Shown here: piece after piece, positions 57,548-64,000 of the stretch
Numbering within the stretch: position 1 is the first letter of the stretch
Layout: each line of letters opens with the position of its first letter
NCBI GenBank assembly: GCA_023408315.1
Contig: JAEYKI010000008.1
Location: 124,001-188,000 of the forward strand
Reading direction: 5' to 3'
Length of the DNA: 64,000 nt
Source of the DNA: Bacillota bacterium
GTDB lineage: Bacteria > Bacillota > Clostridia > Christensenellales > Christensenellaceae
Notes under the pieces: model-generated
The model's database searches: none
What the model was told of the DNA's origin: nothing
The model's input: the letters and a program-made list of their open reading frames with translations, nothing else
Position numbers and translations under genes: made by a program

Positions 57548-60154
57548 TTATATTAAATCTTTATCCTGCGCTTTTTTAAGCGCGGCAACGCGGTTTTTTA
57601 CGCCCAGCTTGCTGAAAATGTGAGAGATGTGCCACTGCACGGTATTAAGGGATATATAGAGTTTATCCGCAATCTCCTGGTTGGAAAGTCCAAGTGCCAT
57701 CTCGCGCAGAAGATCCATTTCGCGCGCGCTGAGCGCGCCGGGGGAAGGCCTGCCGGTTTTTGGTCCGGCTTTGGCAAAATCCAGTATCTTTTGAATAAAC
57801 GGAATTGAAGCATGATCCATCCTGGAGAGCAAAGGCAATATTTCCGGCTCGTCCAGAAACGCTCTTAGGTAATTTTCCGGCGCTGCAATATCAAGCGCGC
57901 GGTTCAATGCGGTAAGCCCATCCGCTTCTTTGCCGCTTTTGCAAAGAATGTTGGCGCGCAGCAGCAGCAGCGGAATCAAGCGGACCAGGCGGCCGCCCAA
58001 GGCGGCGGATTCCTCTGTGCGCCTCAAAACCTCCAGCGCGCCGTCCGGATTACCCTGCAGCAGCAGCAGGCGGGCATAGGTAAGGCAGGGCGCTTCCGTT
58101 GCCGGCAATACGGGCATTGCGGGCGCAAGTTCCCATTCCGCCGCCCATCTTTGCGCGTCTGCCATGTTTCCGCGCAGCATTGCCGCATGGGCCTGCAGCG
58201 CGGATATATTCATATCAAACGTTGTTTTTGAAAGATATCCCGGCGTGGTATAATCGTTTATGATCCGCATGGCTTCATCCGTTTTGCCGAGCGCGTATTT
58301 AATTAAAAAGGCAGAGGGACCCAGCTTGTCCAGCCAAAAAGAACCCATACGGCGGTAGAGTTCCAGCCCGCGCGTCAGGTTCGCGTCTGCCTCGTCCAGC
58401 TCGTTCGCTTCATATTGCAGGTTCGCAAGAGTGATATACAAAAGGCCGGAGGCGGATGGGGGAGCGATGTTTTTTTTAATTCCTTCAAACAAAAATTCCT
58501 TAAGGCGACGCACCGCTTCCGTTCGGCGCAGCATCAGGTTCAGGCTGTTTGCGTAATGAGAAAGCGAGACCATGGTGTTGAACGAATTATCAAACGCAAG
58601 GCCGTATTCGTATGCGGATATGGCGGCTTCCGCCGCTTCGGATGCCGGGCCATGGCTGATCAGGATGCCCGCCGCAAGGTTCATGGTTGCGGCTTTTAAA
58701 ATCGCGTCGCTCTCTCCCATAACCACAAGGCCTTGCCGCGCCATGTCAAGAGCGGTTTGCGGGTATGCGTCTTCTATAAGAAGCGCACGCAGATACAATA
58801 TCCGCGCTTTATTGTCTGCGGACGCGGCGCTAAAAAAAGAGTCGTCCAGATGTTTCATATAGGCAAAAAACTTTGGAAGTTCACCGGACAGCAGGCATGC
58901 CACAGCCTTGTTTACGCAAAGCGTTTCACTCTTCAGCACGCGTTCGTCCGGGAAACGGTCCAGCCACTCCACCAGCACCCTAAGGGGGCCGTGTTCAAAC
59001 ATATGGGTTTTCGCTTTTTCCACCATACTGAACGCAAGCTCTGGGTTCTGGGTTAAAAACCCGTACTCCGCCGCCTCGCGCGGACGCCCGTTTGCGTCAA
59101 ACCATTCGGACGCGCTTTGATACACGGCGTATTTCCGTTCCTCCTGCAATCTGGACGCAAGGGAATCTGCAAACAGATGGTGGTAACGGAACCAGACGCG
59201 CCTGTCGTCCAGCGGAATCAGGAACAGGTTTGATTTTTCAAGCTCCAAAAGAGTTTCGGCGCAGTTGCCCGCGCACAGCACATGGCCGCACAGGGGCGCG
59301 CAGAACCGCTCCAGAAGGGAAGTTTCGGTTAAAAACCGCCGAAGCTCCGGGCTTAAATGGTTCAAAACTTCTTCCACCAGGTAATCAATAATGTATTTAT
59401 GATTCCCCCCAAACGCATCCACAAAAGCGTCAACGTCCTCCGGCGCGGTATGGCGTATGGCCAGGGCTGCAAGCTGCAGCCCGGCCGCCCAGCCTTCTGT
59501 CCGCCGCTCCAGGGCATTAACTTTTTCCGGCTTCAACGCAAGCCGCATGGTTTGTGAGAAAAAAGCGGCGGCTTCGCTCTTGGAAAACCGCAGGTCGCCT
59601 ATGCGTATCTCCGTAATCTGTCCTCCGGCGCGCAGGCGGGAGATTGCTATAGGCGGGTCCGCGCGCGTAATGAGCACCAGGTGCACGGCAGGGGGCAGAT
59701 GCCAGGCAAAAAACTGCACGGCCTGGTGTACGGATTTGGATTGGATTACATGGTAATCGTCCAGAACCAAAAACAACCTGTCCCGCACGTCCATAAGATC
59801 GGCGGATATGGAGGAGGCTGCTTCCAATGGCTGCACGGAAACCTCGCGCACCGCGTCCAGGGTTCTGTCCGAGATAGCATTGCAGGCTCCCTTAAGAGCG
59901 GCTGTAAGGTATGTAAAAAAGCGGGAATGCTCGTTATCCTGCGCGTCCAGTGAAAGCCAGGATACCGAGCTGCCTGTATTGGCCAGCCATTCGCATACCA
60001 GCGTTGTTTTGCCGTATCCGGCGGAAGCGGAAACAAGTGTGAGCCTGCTGCCCGCGTTCAGCGCCGCATCCAGGCGTTCCAGCAGGGCCGTGCGGGGGAC
60101 AAAATCGGCCCGAGCGGCCGGTCTGTGCAGTTTTGTGGCTAAGATTGTTTCCAT
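57548..60154 (-). CDS. MalT-like LuxR-family transcriptional regulator
   Basis: 868 residues. Residues about 1-300: STAND-type ATPase with Walker A VSASAGYGKTTLV, LFLVLDDYHVI (Walker B), LVLITRADPP and the RIGDLRFSKSEA segment, as in MalT. Middle: helical TPR-like repeats (about 350-780), the presumed ligand-sensing part. C-terminal LuxR helix-turn-helix: LSAREMDLLREMALGLSNQE and LYISLNTVQWHISHIFSKL. It needs ATP and an inducer to activate. The two small paralogue genes lie just upstream on the same strand and are the best guess for targets. Confidence 0.9.
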   Translation of the reverse strand: METILATKLHRPAARADFVPRTALLERLDAALNAGSRLTLVSASAGYGKTTLVCEWLANTGSSVSWLSLDAQDNEHSRFFTYLTAALKGACNAISDRTLDAVREVSVQPLEAASSISADLMDVRDRLFLVLDDYHVIQSKSVHQAVQFFAWHLPPAVHLVLITRADPPIAISRLRAGGQITEIRIGDLRFSKSEAAAFFSQTMRLALKPEKVNALERRTEGWAAGLQLAALAIRHTAPEDVDAFVDAFGGNHKYIIDYLVEEVLNHLSPELRRFLTETSLLERFCAPLCGHVLCAGNCAETLLELEKSNLFLIPLDDRRVWFRYHHLFADSLASRLQEERKYAVYQSASEWFDANGRPREAAEYGFLTQNPELAFSMVEKAKTHMFEHGPLRVLVEWLDRFPDERVLKSETLCVNKAVACLLSGELPKFFAYMKHLDDSFFSAASADNKARILYLRALLIEDAYPQTALDMARQGLVVMGESDAILKAATMNLAAGILISHGPASEAAEAAISAYEYGLAFDNSFNTMVSLSHYANSLNLMLRRTEAVRRLKEFLFEGIKKNIAPPSASGLLYITLANLQYEANELDEADANLTRGLELYRRMGSFWLDKLGPSAFLIKYALGKTDEAMRIINDYTTPGYLSKTTFDMNISALQAHAAMLRGNMADAQRWAAEWELAPAMPVLPATEAPCLTYARLLLLQGNPDGALEVLRRTEESAALGGRLVRLIPLLLLRANILCKSGKEADGLTALNRALDIAAPENYLRAFLDEPEILPLLSRMDHASIPFIQKILDFAKAGPKTGRPSPGALSAREMDLLREMALGLSNQEIADKLYISLNTVQWHISHIFSKLGVKNRVAALKKAQDKDLI

Positions 60155-60244
60155 AACGCAAGCCTCATAACAGTAAGCTTTTTATATACATATTATATAG
60201 CATACTGCGCGGCTTTAAGAAAGCAAAAATTTTGTGCAGTTTAA

Positions 60245-60727
60245 TTACGGCGGCGGCGTTTCCGTCTGCTGCCTCAGAATACCATCCGCTATCAGCTCAT
60301 ACCCGTTTGAAGCAAGCGTAAATGCAATGATGGTCAATAAGTTTGCCATTGTAATCATTTCGCGGCCCGCTAACCTTTCTTCCGCCGACGGGCTGTGCCT
60401 TTCAGCAAATATGGCTTCTATCTGCTTAAGCCTTTCTGTTGTTGTATAAAATGAGATAAAGCCTGCCGTCAGGTTCATCCTGCTCATATCCGCAAGTTCT
60501 TTTGCTATGGTATGGTTTAAAGCCGTATTCTCCTCAAGCGTCCCTTCGCCCGTTTGCTCCAGGCGTATGGATTCTTCCGTCAGGTCCGCCTGGTGGAAAA
60601 GCACGCCCAAAGCTGCTGCAAACAGCATGCCGCTGATGCGGTCCAGATCGTTTAATGTATAGTTAAACCGGCTTAACTGATCTTTGTTGTTATTGTCTGA
60701 AAGATCGCCAGCTTTGTTGTCATCCAT
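60245..60727 (-). CDS. Uncharacterised protein, paralogue A of a tandem pair
   Basis: 160 residues, not recognised. Mostly helical with a mildly hydrophobic segment (ISGMLFAAALGVLFH) and a second (MANLLTIIAFTLASNGYELI); no signal peptide. The C-terminal 40 residues match those of the next gene (GREMITMANLLTIIAF versus GRELVTTGDMFKILGY; both end in TPPP). GGAGG is 9 bases before the ATG. Situated between paralogue B and the MalT-like regulator. Confidence 0.75.
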   Translation of the reverse strand: MDDNKAGDLSDNNNKDQLSRFNYTLNDLDRISGMLFAAALGVLFHQADLTEESIRLEQTGEGTLEENTALNHTIAKELADMSRMNLTAGFISFYTTTERLKQIEAIFAERHSPSAEERLAGREMITMANLLTIIAFTLASNGYELIADGILRQQTETPPP

Positions 60728-60803
60728 TTTTAAAGGCCTCCGAATATGTAAATTGCAGCCTGCCGCCGCCTTTGGTTCTTTGTATGCTCCGGCACGCCTG
60801 TTA

Positions 60804-61289
60804 TTATGGGGGAGGCGTTAGCTGCCGCTCCTCGCGCAGCGTGCTGTCCGCAATCATGTCAAACCCTCTTGCCGCCAGAAGATACCCCAGTATTTTAAAC
60901 ATATCGCCTGTGGTAACAAGTTCGCGGCCCTGTATCCGCTCCTCGCTCCAATCGTTTGACGGATCAGCCGTTTCATATAACTGCTGCTGCCGTTCAAAGG
61001 ACGTATAATAAAATAACGAAACAGCCAGGACGTAAAGCCAGTTGACGGTTGCCAGTGTACTTGCAACCTCATAGTTCATTTGCGCATCCACGTATGCCGA
61101 TATGGTGTGCTCCTTCTCACGGCGAAGGATTTCCTCCACTTCGTCTGTGGCTGTGAATACCAAGGTTACGCCCATTGCGCCTATAACGTTGCCCAGTCGG
61201 TCCATATTATTCAAAAGGGCATTATATTCAATTTGCTCGTCCGAAAGGTTTATTCCGGAATCTTGACTGCCCTCCGGTAAATTCTGCAT
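60804..61289 (-). CDS. Uncharacterised protein, paralogue B of a tandem pair
   Basis: 161 residues. Same length and layout as paralogue A: LNNMDRLGNVIGAMGVTLVF corresponds to LNDLDRISGMLFAAALGVLF, and LREERQLTPPP to LRQQTETPPP. One hydrophobic helix (VNWLYVLAVSLFYYTSF) could sit in a membrane. No known motif. GGAGG lies 8-9 bases before the start. It is 76 bases upstream of paralogue A, and both probably share a transcript with it. Confidence 0.75.
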   Translation of the reverse strand: MQNLPEGSQDSGINLSDEQIEYNALLNNMDRLGNVIGAMGVTLVFTATDEVEEILRREKEHTISAYVDAQMNYEVASTLATVNWLYVLAVSLFYYTSFERQQQLYETADPSNDWSEERIQGRELVTTGDMFKILGYLLAARGFDMIADSTLREERQLTPPP

Positions 61290-61450
61290 GACTATGTACC
61301 TCCGTATATTTAATCTATGTGCGCAACGCTGTTTTTGACAAAATGCAGAGTGTGGATGGCGTTAAAAAATGTCGCAAACTGTATTTATTGTTGTCATCTG
61401 TAAAATTAAAACATAAATCCGTAACAAAACCTAAACCAGACAGGATAATC

Positions 61451-61486
61451 AAAAAGCGGCATGGATCATGCATCCTGCCGCTTTTT
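61451..61486 (-). terminator. Intrinsic terminator after the sorbosone-dehydrogenase-like gene
   Basis: AAAAAGCGGCA (61451-61461) and TGCCGCTTTTT (61476-61486) form an 11-bp stem with A and T runs at the ends. Confidence 0.85.
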
Positions 61487-61497
61487 GCATGTAAGAA

Positions 61498-62799
61498 TTA
61501 TCCGGCGGTTACGCGCCAGATAACTCCGGATTCCGGCATATATTCATATTCTTTTTCTTCCTGGCCAAAATCCACTATAAAAAGCTCCCGGTTTGCGCCA
61601 AATAAAATATCTATGGGCCGCTCCAGGCCGCCGCCCCCCGTATAGGATGCCGCAAATCCGGTCTTGTTGATTGCAAAAGGCAAAATAGCCCGCGTGCGCA
61701 CGTCTATGCGCGAAACCCTGTGGCCCACATGAAAGGGCGATTCTTTTCCGTCCGGGTCGCCCGCGCCAAATTCCGCAATCATAATATCTCCGGGCGTGCC
61801 GAACGAATCGTCCGGAATAAAATCAAAGCCCATGGGCGCGGAGTGCGGCGCAAATACGGCAAACGGCTTGGGCGGAACGTTTGGATGGGTGTGCAGCAAA
61901 AATTCCGGCTGCGGCTTGCCGTCCGGTTTAAAACCGGGGTCTGTAACCGGCCTTCCCGCCGTATAGTCCGGCCAGCCGTACCAGATGCCGGGCCGAATGA
62001 CCCACAACTCGTCCGGGGAATTCGCAACCGGCCTGCTGCCTCGAACGTCCATGCCGTGGTTCGTTGCAAAAAGCCGGTTGCTTTTATCAAACCGGAGCCG
62101 GAATGGATTGCGCAGGCCCCAAGCCATCAGTTCCAGATCGGTACCGTCCGGATTGACGCGAAGAATACTGCCGCTCGCGCGGGCAAACCCTTTTACAATT
62201 TCATCCGGGTAACCGGGCGAACCGTATGGAGAAAAGGCCCCCGTATATGCTTTTTCTTTTCCCAGTGCCAGCAGGTTATCGGTCGCAAAGCTCTGACCAA
62301 CCAGCATTACAGGCTCTCCCGGTTCATCGTGTACGGCTGGGTGTTTTTTAATCCAGTCGTTGTCCCGCCCCACAACGCCCGTATTGGTGGCAGTACCCTG
62401 CCCAAAATATATCTTTCCATCCGCGCCGAATACAACGCGGTTGTTGTGGTGATCGCCCTGGCTGGGCAGCCCGGTAAGTATATCCGTTTTGGAGCCGTCT
62501 GGCTTTATGCGTGTAACGGAACCCCTGTGTGCCACATATATATCGCTCCTATAGGCTGTAATCCCGGTGAGGGGGGGCGTAAACCCTTCTGCCAGCACTT
62601 CAAACTTACCGCCAATTCTGCGCAAAACCCTTCCGTTGCCGGAGGTTATTCCCGCGTCTGCAAGCAGCATTTCGCCTCGGTCGTTCAGAATCAGGTTGAT
62701 GGGGGTTGTCAGGCCTTCCGCAAAAACTTCTATTTTAAAACCAGGGGGAAGGGATATATCTGCGGGATCAATTGCCCGCGTGGTGCGTTCCGGATTCAT
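61498..62799 (-). CDS. Glucose/sorbosone dehydrogenase-like beta-propeller protein
   Basis: 433 residues. A six-bladed propeller related to L-sorbosone/soluble glucose dehydrogenases: LPPGFKIEVFAEGLTTPINL, GDHHNNRVVFGADGKIYFGQ, WGLRNPFRLRFD, FATNHGMDVRGSRPVAN, HSAPMGFDFI. The family binds PQQ or acts on sugars or lactones. No signal peptide is seen. An open frame reaches 62811, but GGAGG (62804-62808) gives ATG 62799. It stands alone; a terminator follows. Confidence 0.85.
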   Translation of the reverse strand: MNPERTTRAIDPADISLPPGFKIEVFAEGLTTPINLILNDRGEMLLADAGITSGNGRVLRRIGGKFEVLAEGFTPPLTGITAYRSDIYVAHRGSVTRIKPDGSKTDILTGLPSQGDHHNNRVVFGADGKIYFGQGTATNTGVVGRDNDWIKKHPAVHDEPGEPVMLVGQSFATDNLLALGKEKAYTGAFSPYGSPGYPDEIVKGFARASGSILRVNPDGTDLELMAWGLRNPFRLRFDKSNRLFATNHGMDVRGSRPVANSPDELWVIRPGIWYGWPDYTAGRPVTDPGFKPDGKPQPEFLLHTHPNVPPKPFAVFAPHSAPMGFDFIPDDSFGTPGDIMIAEFGAGDPDGKESPFHVGHRVSRIDVRTRAILPFAINKTGFAASYTGGGGLERPIDILFGANRELFIVDFGQEEKEYEYMPESGVIWRVTAG

Positions 62800-62899
62800 A
62801 TGTACCTCCAAAAAACGTTTTTGTTACTCTATATGCGCAAAAATCTGTGTTTAGTACCGTTGCGGAATATGCAAAATAAACTGTTGCAGCTTGTTAAAT

Positions 62900-62917
62900 A
62901 TTGGCTGAACAGCCAAT
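62900..62917. promoter_or_regulatory. Perfect inverted repeat overlapping the -35, operator candidate
   Basis: ATTGGCTG-AA-CAGCCAAT: 8-bp arms and a 2-bp spacer. Its last base is the first of the -35 TTGACA, so a protein bound here would control the promoter. Confidence 0.55.
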
Positions 62918-62946
62918 TGACATAACGTACGTTCTGCATTTATAAT
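62917..62946 (+). promoter_or_regulatory. Sigma-A promoter of the riboswitch-controlled gene
   Basis: TTGACA (62917-62922), 18 bases, TATAAT (62941-62946): both boxes are consensus. Transcription would start about 62953, some 60 bases before the aptamer. Confidence 0.82.
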
Positions 62947-63013
62947 AAATTCATCCGCCTAACGCGCGGGCATAAAAACAAGCTTTTAAAAATTTTGTAG
63001 CTCTTAAAAACAA

Positions 63014-63086
63014 TAAGGGCAAACCTGCCAAAAGGCAGGGACGCAAAGCCGTAAGCCTAAAGGTTGATCCCATGGCGGTTTGGCTG
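63014..63086 (+). ncRNA. Cyclic di-GMP-I (GEMM-I) riboswitch aptamer
   Basis: The core pieces are in order: AAGGGCAAACC, the P1b hairpin CCTGCC-AAAA-GGCAGG with its GNRA-like loop, GGACGCAAAGCC, AAGCCTAAAGG, and the closing GGCGGTTTGGC. The GGGCAAACC and GACGCAAAGCC blocks are the diagnostic GEMM-I motifs. The G where cGAMP-type variants have A suggests c-di-GMP as ligand. Confidence 0.92.
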
Positions 63087-63127
63087 CTGGAGATTGCTTT
63101 TTAATAAAGTATTGCAGCAGCTTTTTT
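63083..63127 (+). terminator. Riboswitch expression-platform terminator
   Basis: GCTGCTG (63083-63089) pairs with GCAGCAGC (63114-63121), followed by six Ts. The 5' arm overlaps the 3' end of the aptamer, so ligand binding could free or block it. Confidence 0.8.
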
Positions 63128-63160
63128 GTTGCGAAAAAACAGCCTGAGGGGGTGCCTTAT

Positions 63161-64000
63161 ATGAACCTGAAAAAAGCAGCAGCCATACTGATTGCGGCTG
63201 TATTTCTCTCGGGATTATTCCCCGCAACAGCCTTTGCGCAGGTTGCGGAAGACCCCGTCTTGGATTGCATGATTACGTTTGAAACAAACGGCGGCACTGC
63301 GCCAGGCTCTATAACCGCCGCGCAGGGCGAACCGTTTATTCTGCCGGGAACCGTGCTGGACGGCTATTCTTTTATGGGCTGGTATACGGACGACGGAACG
63401 TTTAAGGACAAAGCCGGCAGCGCGGGCGATTTTTATACGCCGGAAGGCAGCATTACGCTGTTTGCCAGATGGGAGATCAGGCACTTCAACGTTACCTTTC
63501 AGGATTATAACGGAACCATGCTGAAAACCGAAACGGTGGATTGGGGCCACAGCGCCGCAGCGCCGGATGTTCCCCCGCGTGAAGGTTACCGGTTGATTGG
63601 GTGGGACAAGGATTTTGGCGATATAAAAAATGATTTAACCGTAACCGCCGTTTATGTGCGGCAGTTTACGGTAACATGGAAGCTGAACAACTGCCAGCCG
63701 GACGTGCAGGTGACCGCGGACGCAGGGAGCAACGTGCAGGCAAGCATCCCGGCGGCTCCGTCCCAAAAGGGATTCCGGTTTACGGGGTGGCAATACGCGG
63801 AAGGGGACGGGGAATCCGGCCTGGCTGCGCTTACAAAAGACATGACGGTTAACGCGTCCTGGATGCGGCAGTATACTGTTACATGGAAACAGGATAACGG
63901 CGAACCGGACATGCAGGTAACGGCGGACGAGGGGAGCGATGTGCAGGCAAGTATTCCGCCAGTTCCGGCCAAAACCGGGTACAGGTTTACTGGATGGCAG
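63161..64000 (+). CDS. Secreted InlB-B-type repeat protein (partial, runs off the window)
   Basis: 280 residues with no stop. A signal peptide (AAAILIAAVFLSGLFPATAFA) is followed by tandem Listeria-Bacteroides/InlB B-type repeats of about 65-75 residues: ITFETNGGTAPGSI with YSFMGWYTD, NVTFQDYNGTMLKTET with YRLIGWD, VTWKLNNCQPDVQVT with FRFTGWQ, and again VTWKQDNGEPDMQVT with YRFTGWQ. The last two repeats are nearly identical. Such repeats occur in large cell-surface adhesins. GAGGGGG precedes the ATG at 63161. A c-di-GMP riboswitch lies 75 bases upstream. Confidence 0.88.
   Translation, partial: MNLKKAAAILIAAVFLSGLFPATAFAQVAEDPVLDCMITFETNGGTAPGSITAAQGEPFILPGTVLDGYSFMGWYTDDGTFKDKAGSAGDFYTPEGSITLFARWEIRHFNVTFQDYNGTMLKTETVDWGHSAAAPDVPPREGYRLIGWDKDFGDIKNDLTVTAVYVRQFTVTWKLNNCQPDVQVTADAGSNVQASIPAAPSQKGFRFTGWQYAEGDGESGLAALTKDMTVNASWMRQYTVTWKQDNGEPDMQVTADEGSDVQASIPPVPAKTGYRFTGWQ

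Noticed and set aside
61720..62925. A 401-codon open frame on the plus strand, antisense to the sorbosone-dehydrogenase-like gene
   Set aside because: Its protein is low in recognisable structure, has no ribosome site, and mirrors a well-formed beta-propeller gene on the other strand. GC-rich codon use here produces long antisense frames throughout the window.
1..64000. CRISPR array, prophage or integrative element
   Set aside because: No regularly spaced repeats, no integrase, capsid, terminase, relaxase or conjugation genes were seen.

Overview
The window comes from the chromosome of an endospore-forming Firmicute, most likely a Clostridia-class anaerobe of roughly 50% G+C. The signs are the complete spoIIIAA-AH operon, dpaAB, gpr next to spoIIP, an H-type small acid-soluble spore protein, an IspH fused to ribosomal S1 domains, and a B12-type (class II) ribonucleotide reductase. 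There is no prophage, CRISPR array or rRNA. The only tRNA found is tRNA-Leu(UAA).

Layout. 1-1671: end of dpaA, then dpaB and a TepA/ClpP-like peptidase. 1718-6478: spoIIIA operon, with a sigma-E-like promoter whose -10 overlaps the upstream terminator. 6578-9281: Asp23/Gls24 protein, AmaP, DUF2273 protein, NusB and a TsaD-like protein. 9272-18285: an insertion-like accessory block. It holds a RAYT transposase with three REP palindromes, an AT-rich gene pair whose second member is frameshifted, sspH, a nitroreductase, a pentapeptide-repeat protein, a DUF2935-like protein, a TIM-barrel protein, a membrane transglutaminase, a YtxH/LEA-like low-complexity protein and a DUF4097 protein. 18468-24966: folD-xseA-xseB-ispA-cmk-plsC-ispH/S1, resuming the conserved nusB-folD order that the accessory block interrupts.

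25081-31368: tRNA-Leu, a 1092-residue sensor kinase, an Old Yellow Enzyme homologue, a cytoplasmic papain-like protein and a DUF4177 protein. 31554-37422: a two-component system followed by two GerMN lipoproteins, an ECF S component and a metallo-hydrolase. 37609-41394: comEC-like, holA and a GNAT. 41432-42656 (minus): two small membrane proteins with a structured leader, and rpsT. 42823-48319: gpr, spoIIP, murI and nrdJ, the last preceded by NrdR-box-like sites.

48479-64000 is mostly accessory: an araC/MFS pair bounded by two near-identical terminators, an esterase lipoprotein, an AraC/GyrI-type regulator, a metallo-hydrolase gene broken by an in-frame TGA, a zinc-finger membrane protein, Mrp, a receiver-less Spo0A-like DNA-binding protein, a MalT-like LuxR regulator next to two tandem paralogues of unknown function, and a sorbosone-dehydrogenase-like protein. 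It ends with a c-di-GMP-I riboswitch that precedes a secreted repeat protein running off the end of the window.

Sporulation is the main theme: dipicolinate synthesis, the SpoIIIA feeding-tube complex, engulfment hydrolase SpoIIP, SASP and its germination protease. The rest is isoprenoid/lipid and DNA-metabolism housekeeping plus envelope and signalling genes. All calls come from reading the sequence and from family knowledge; no database search was run.
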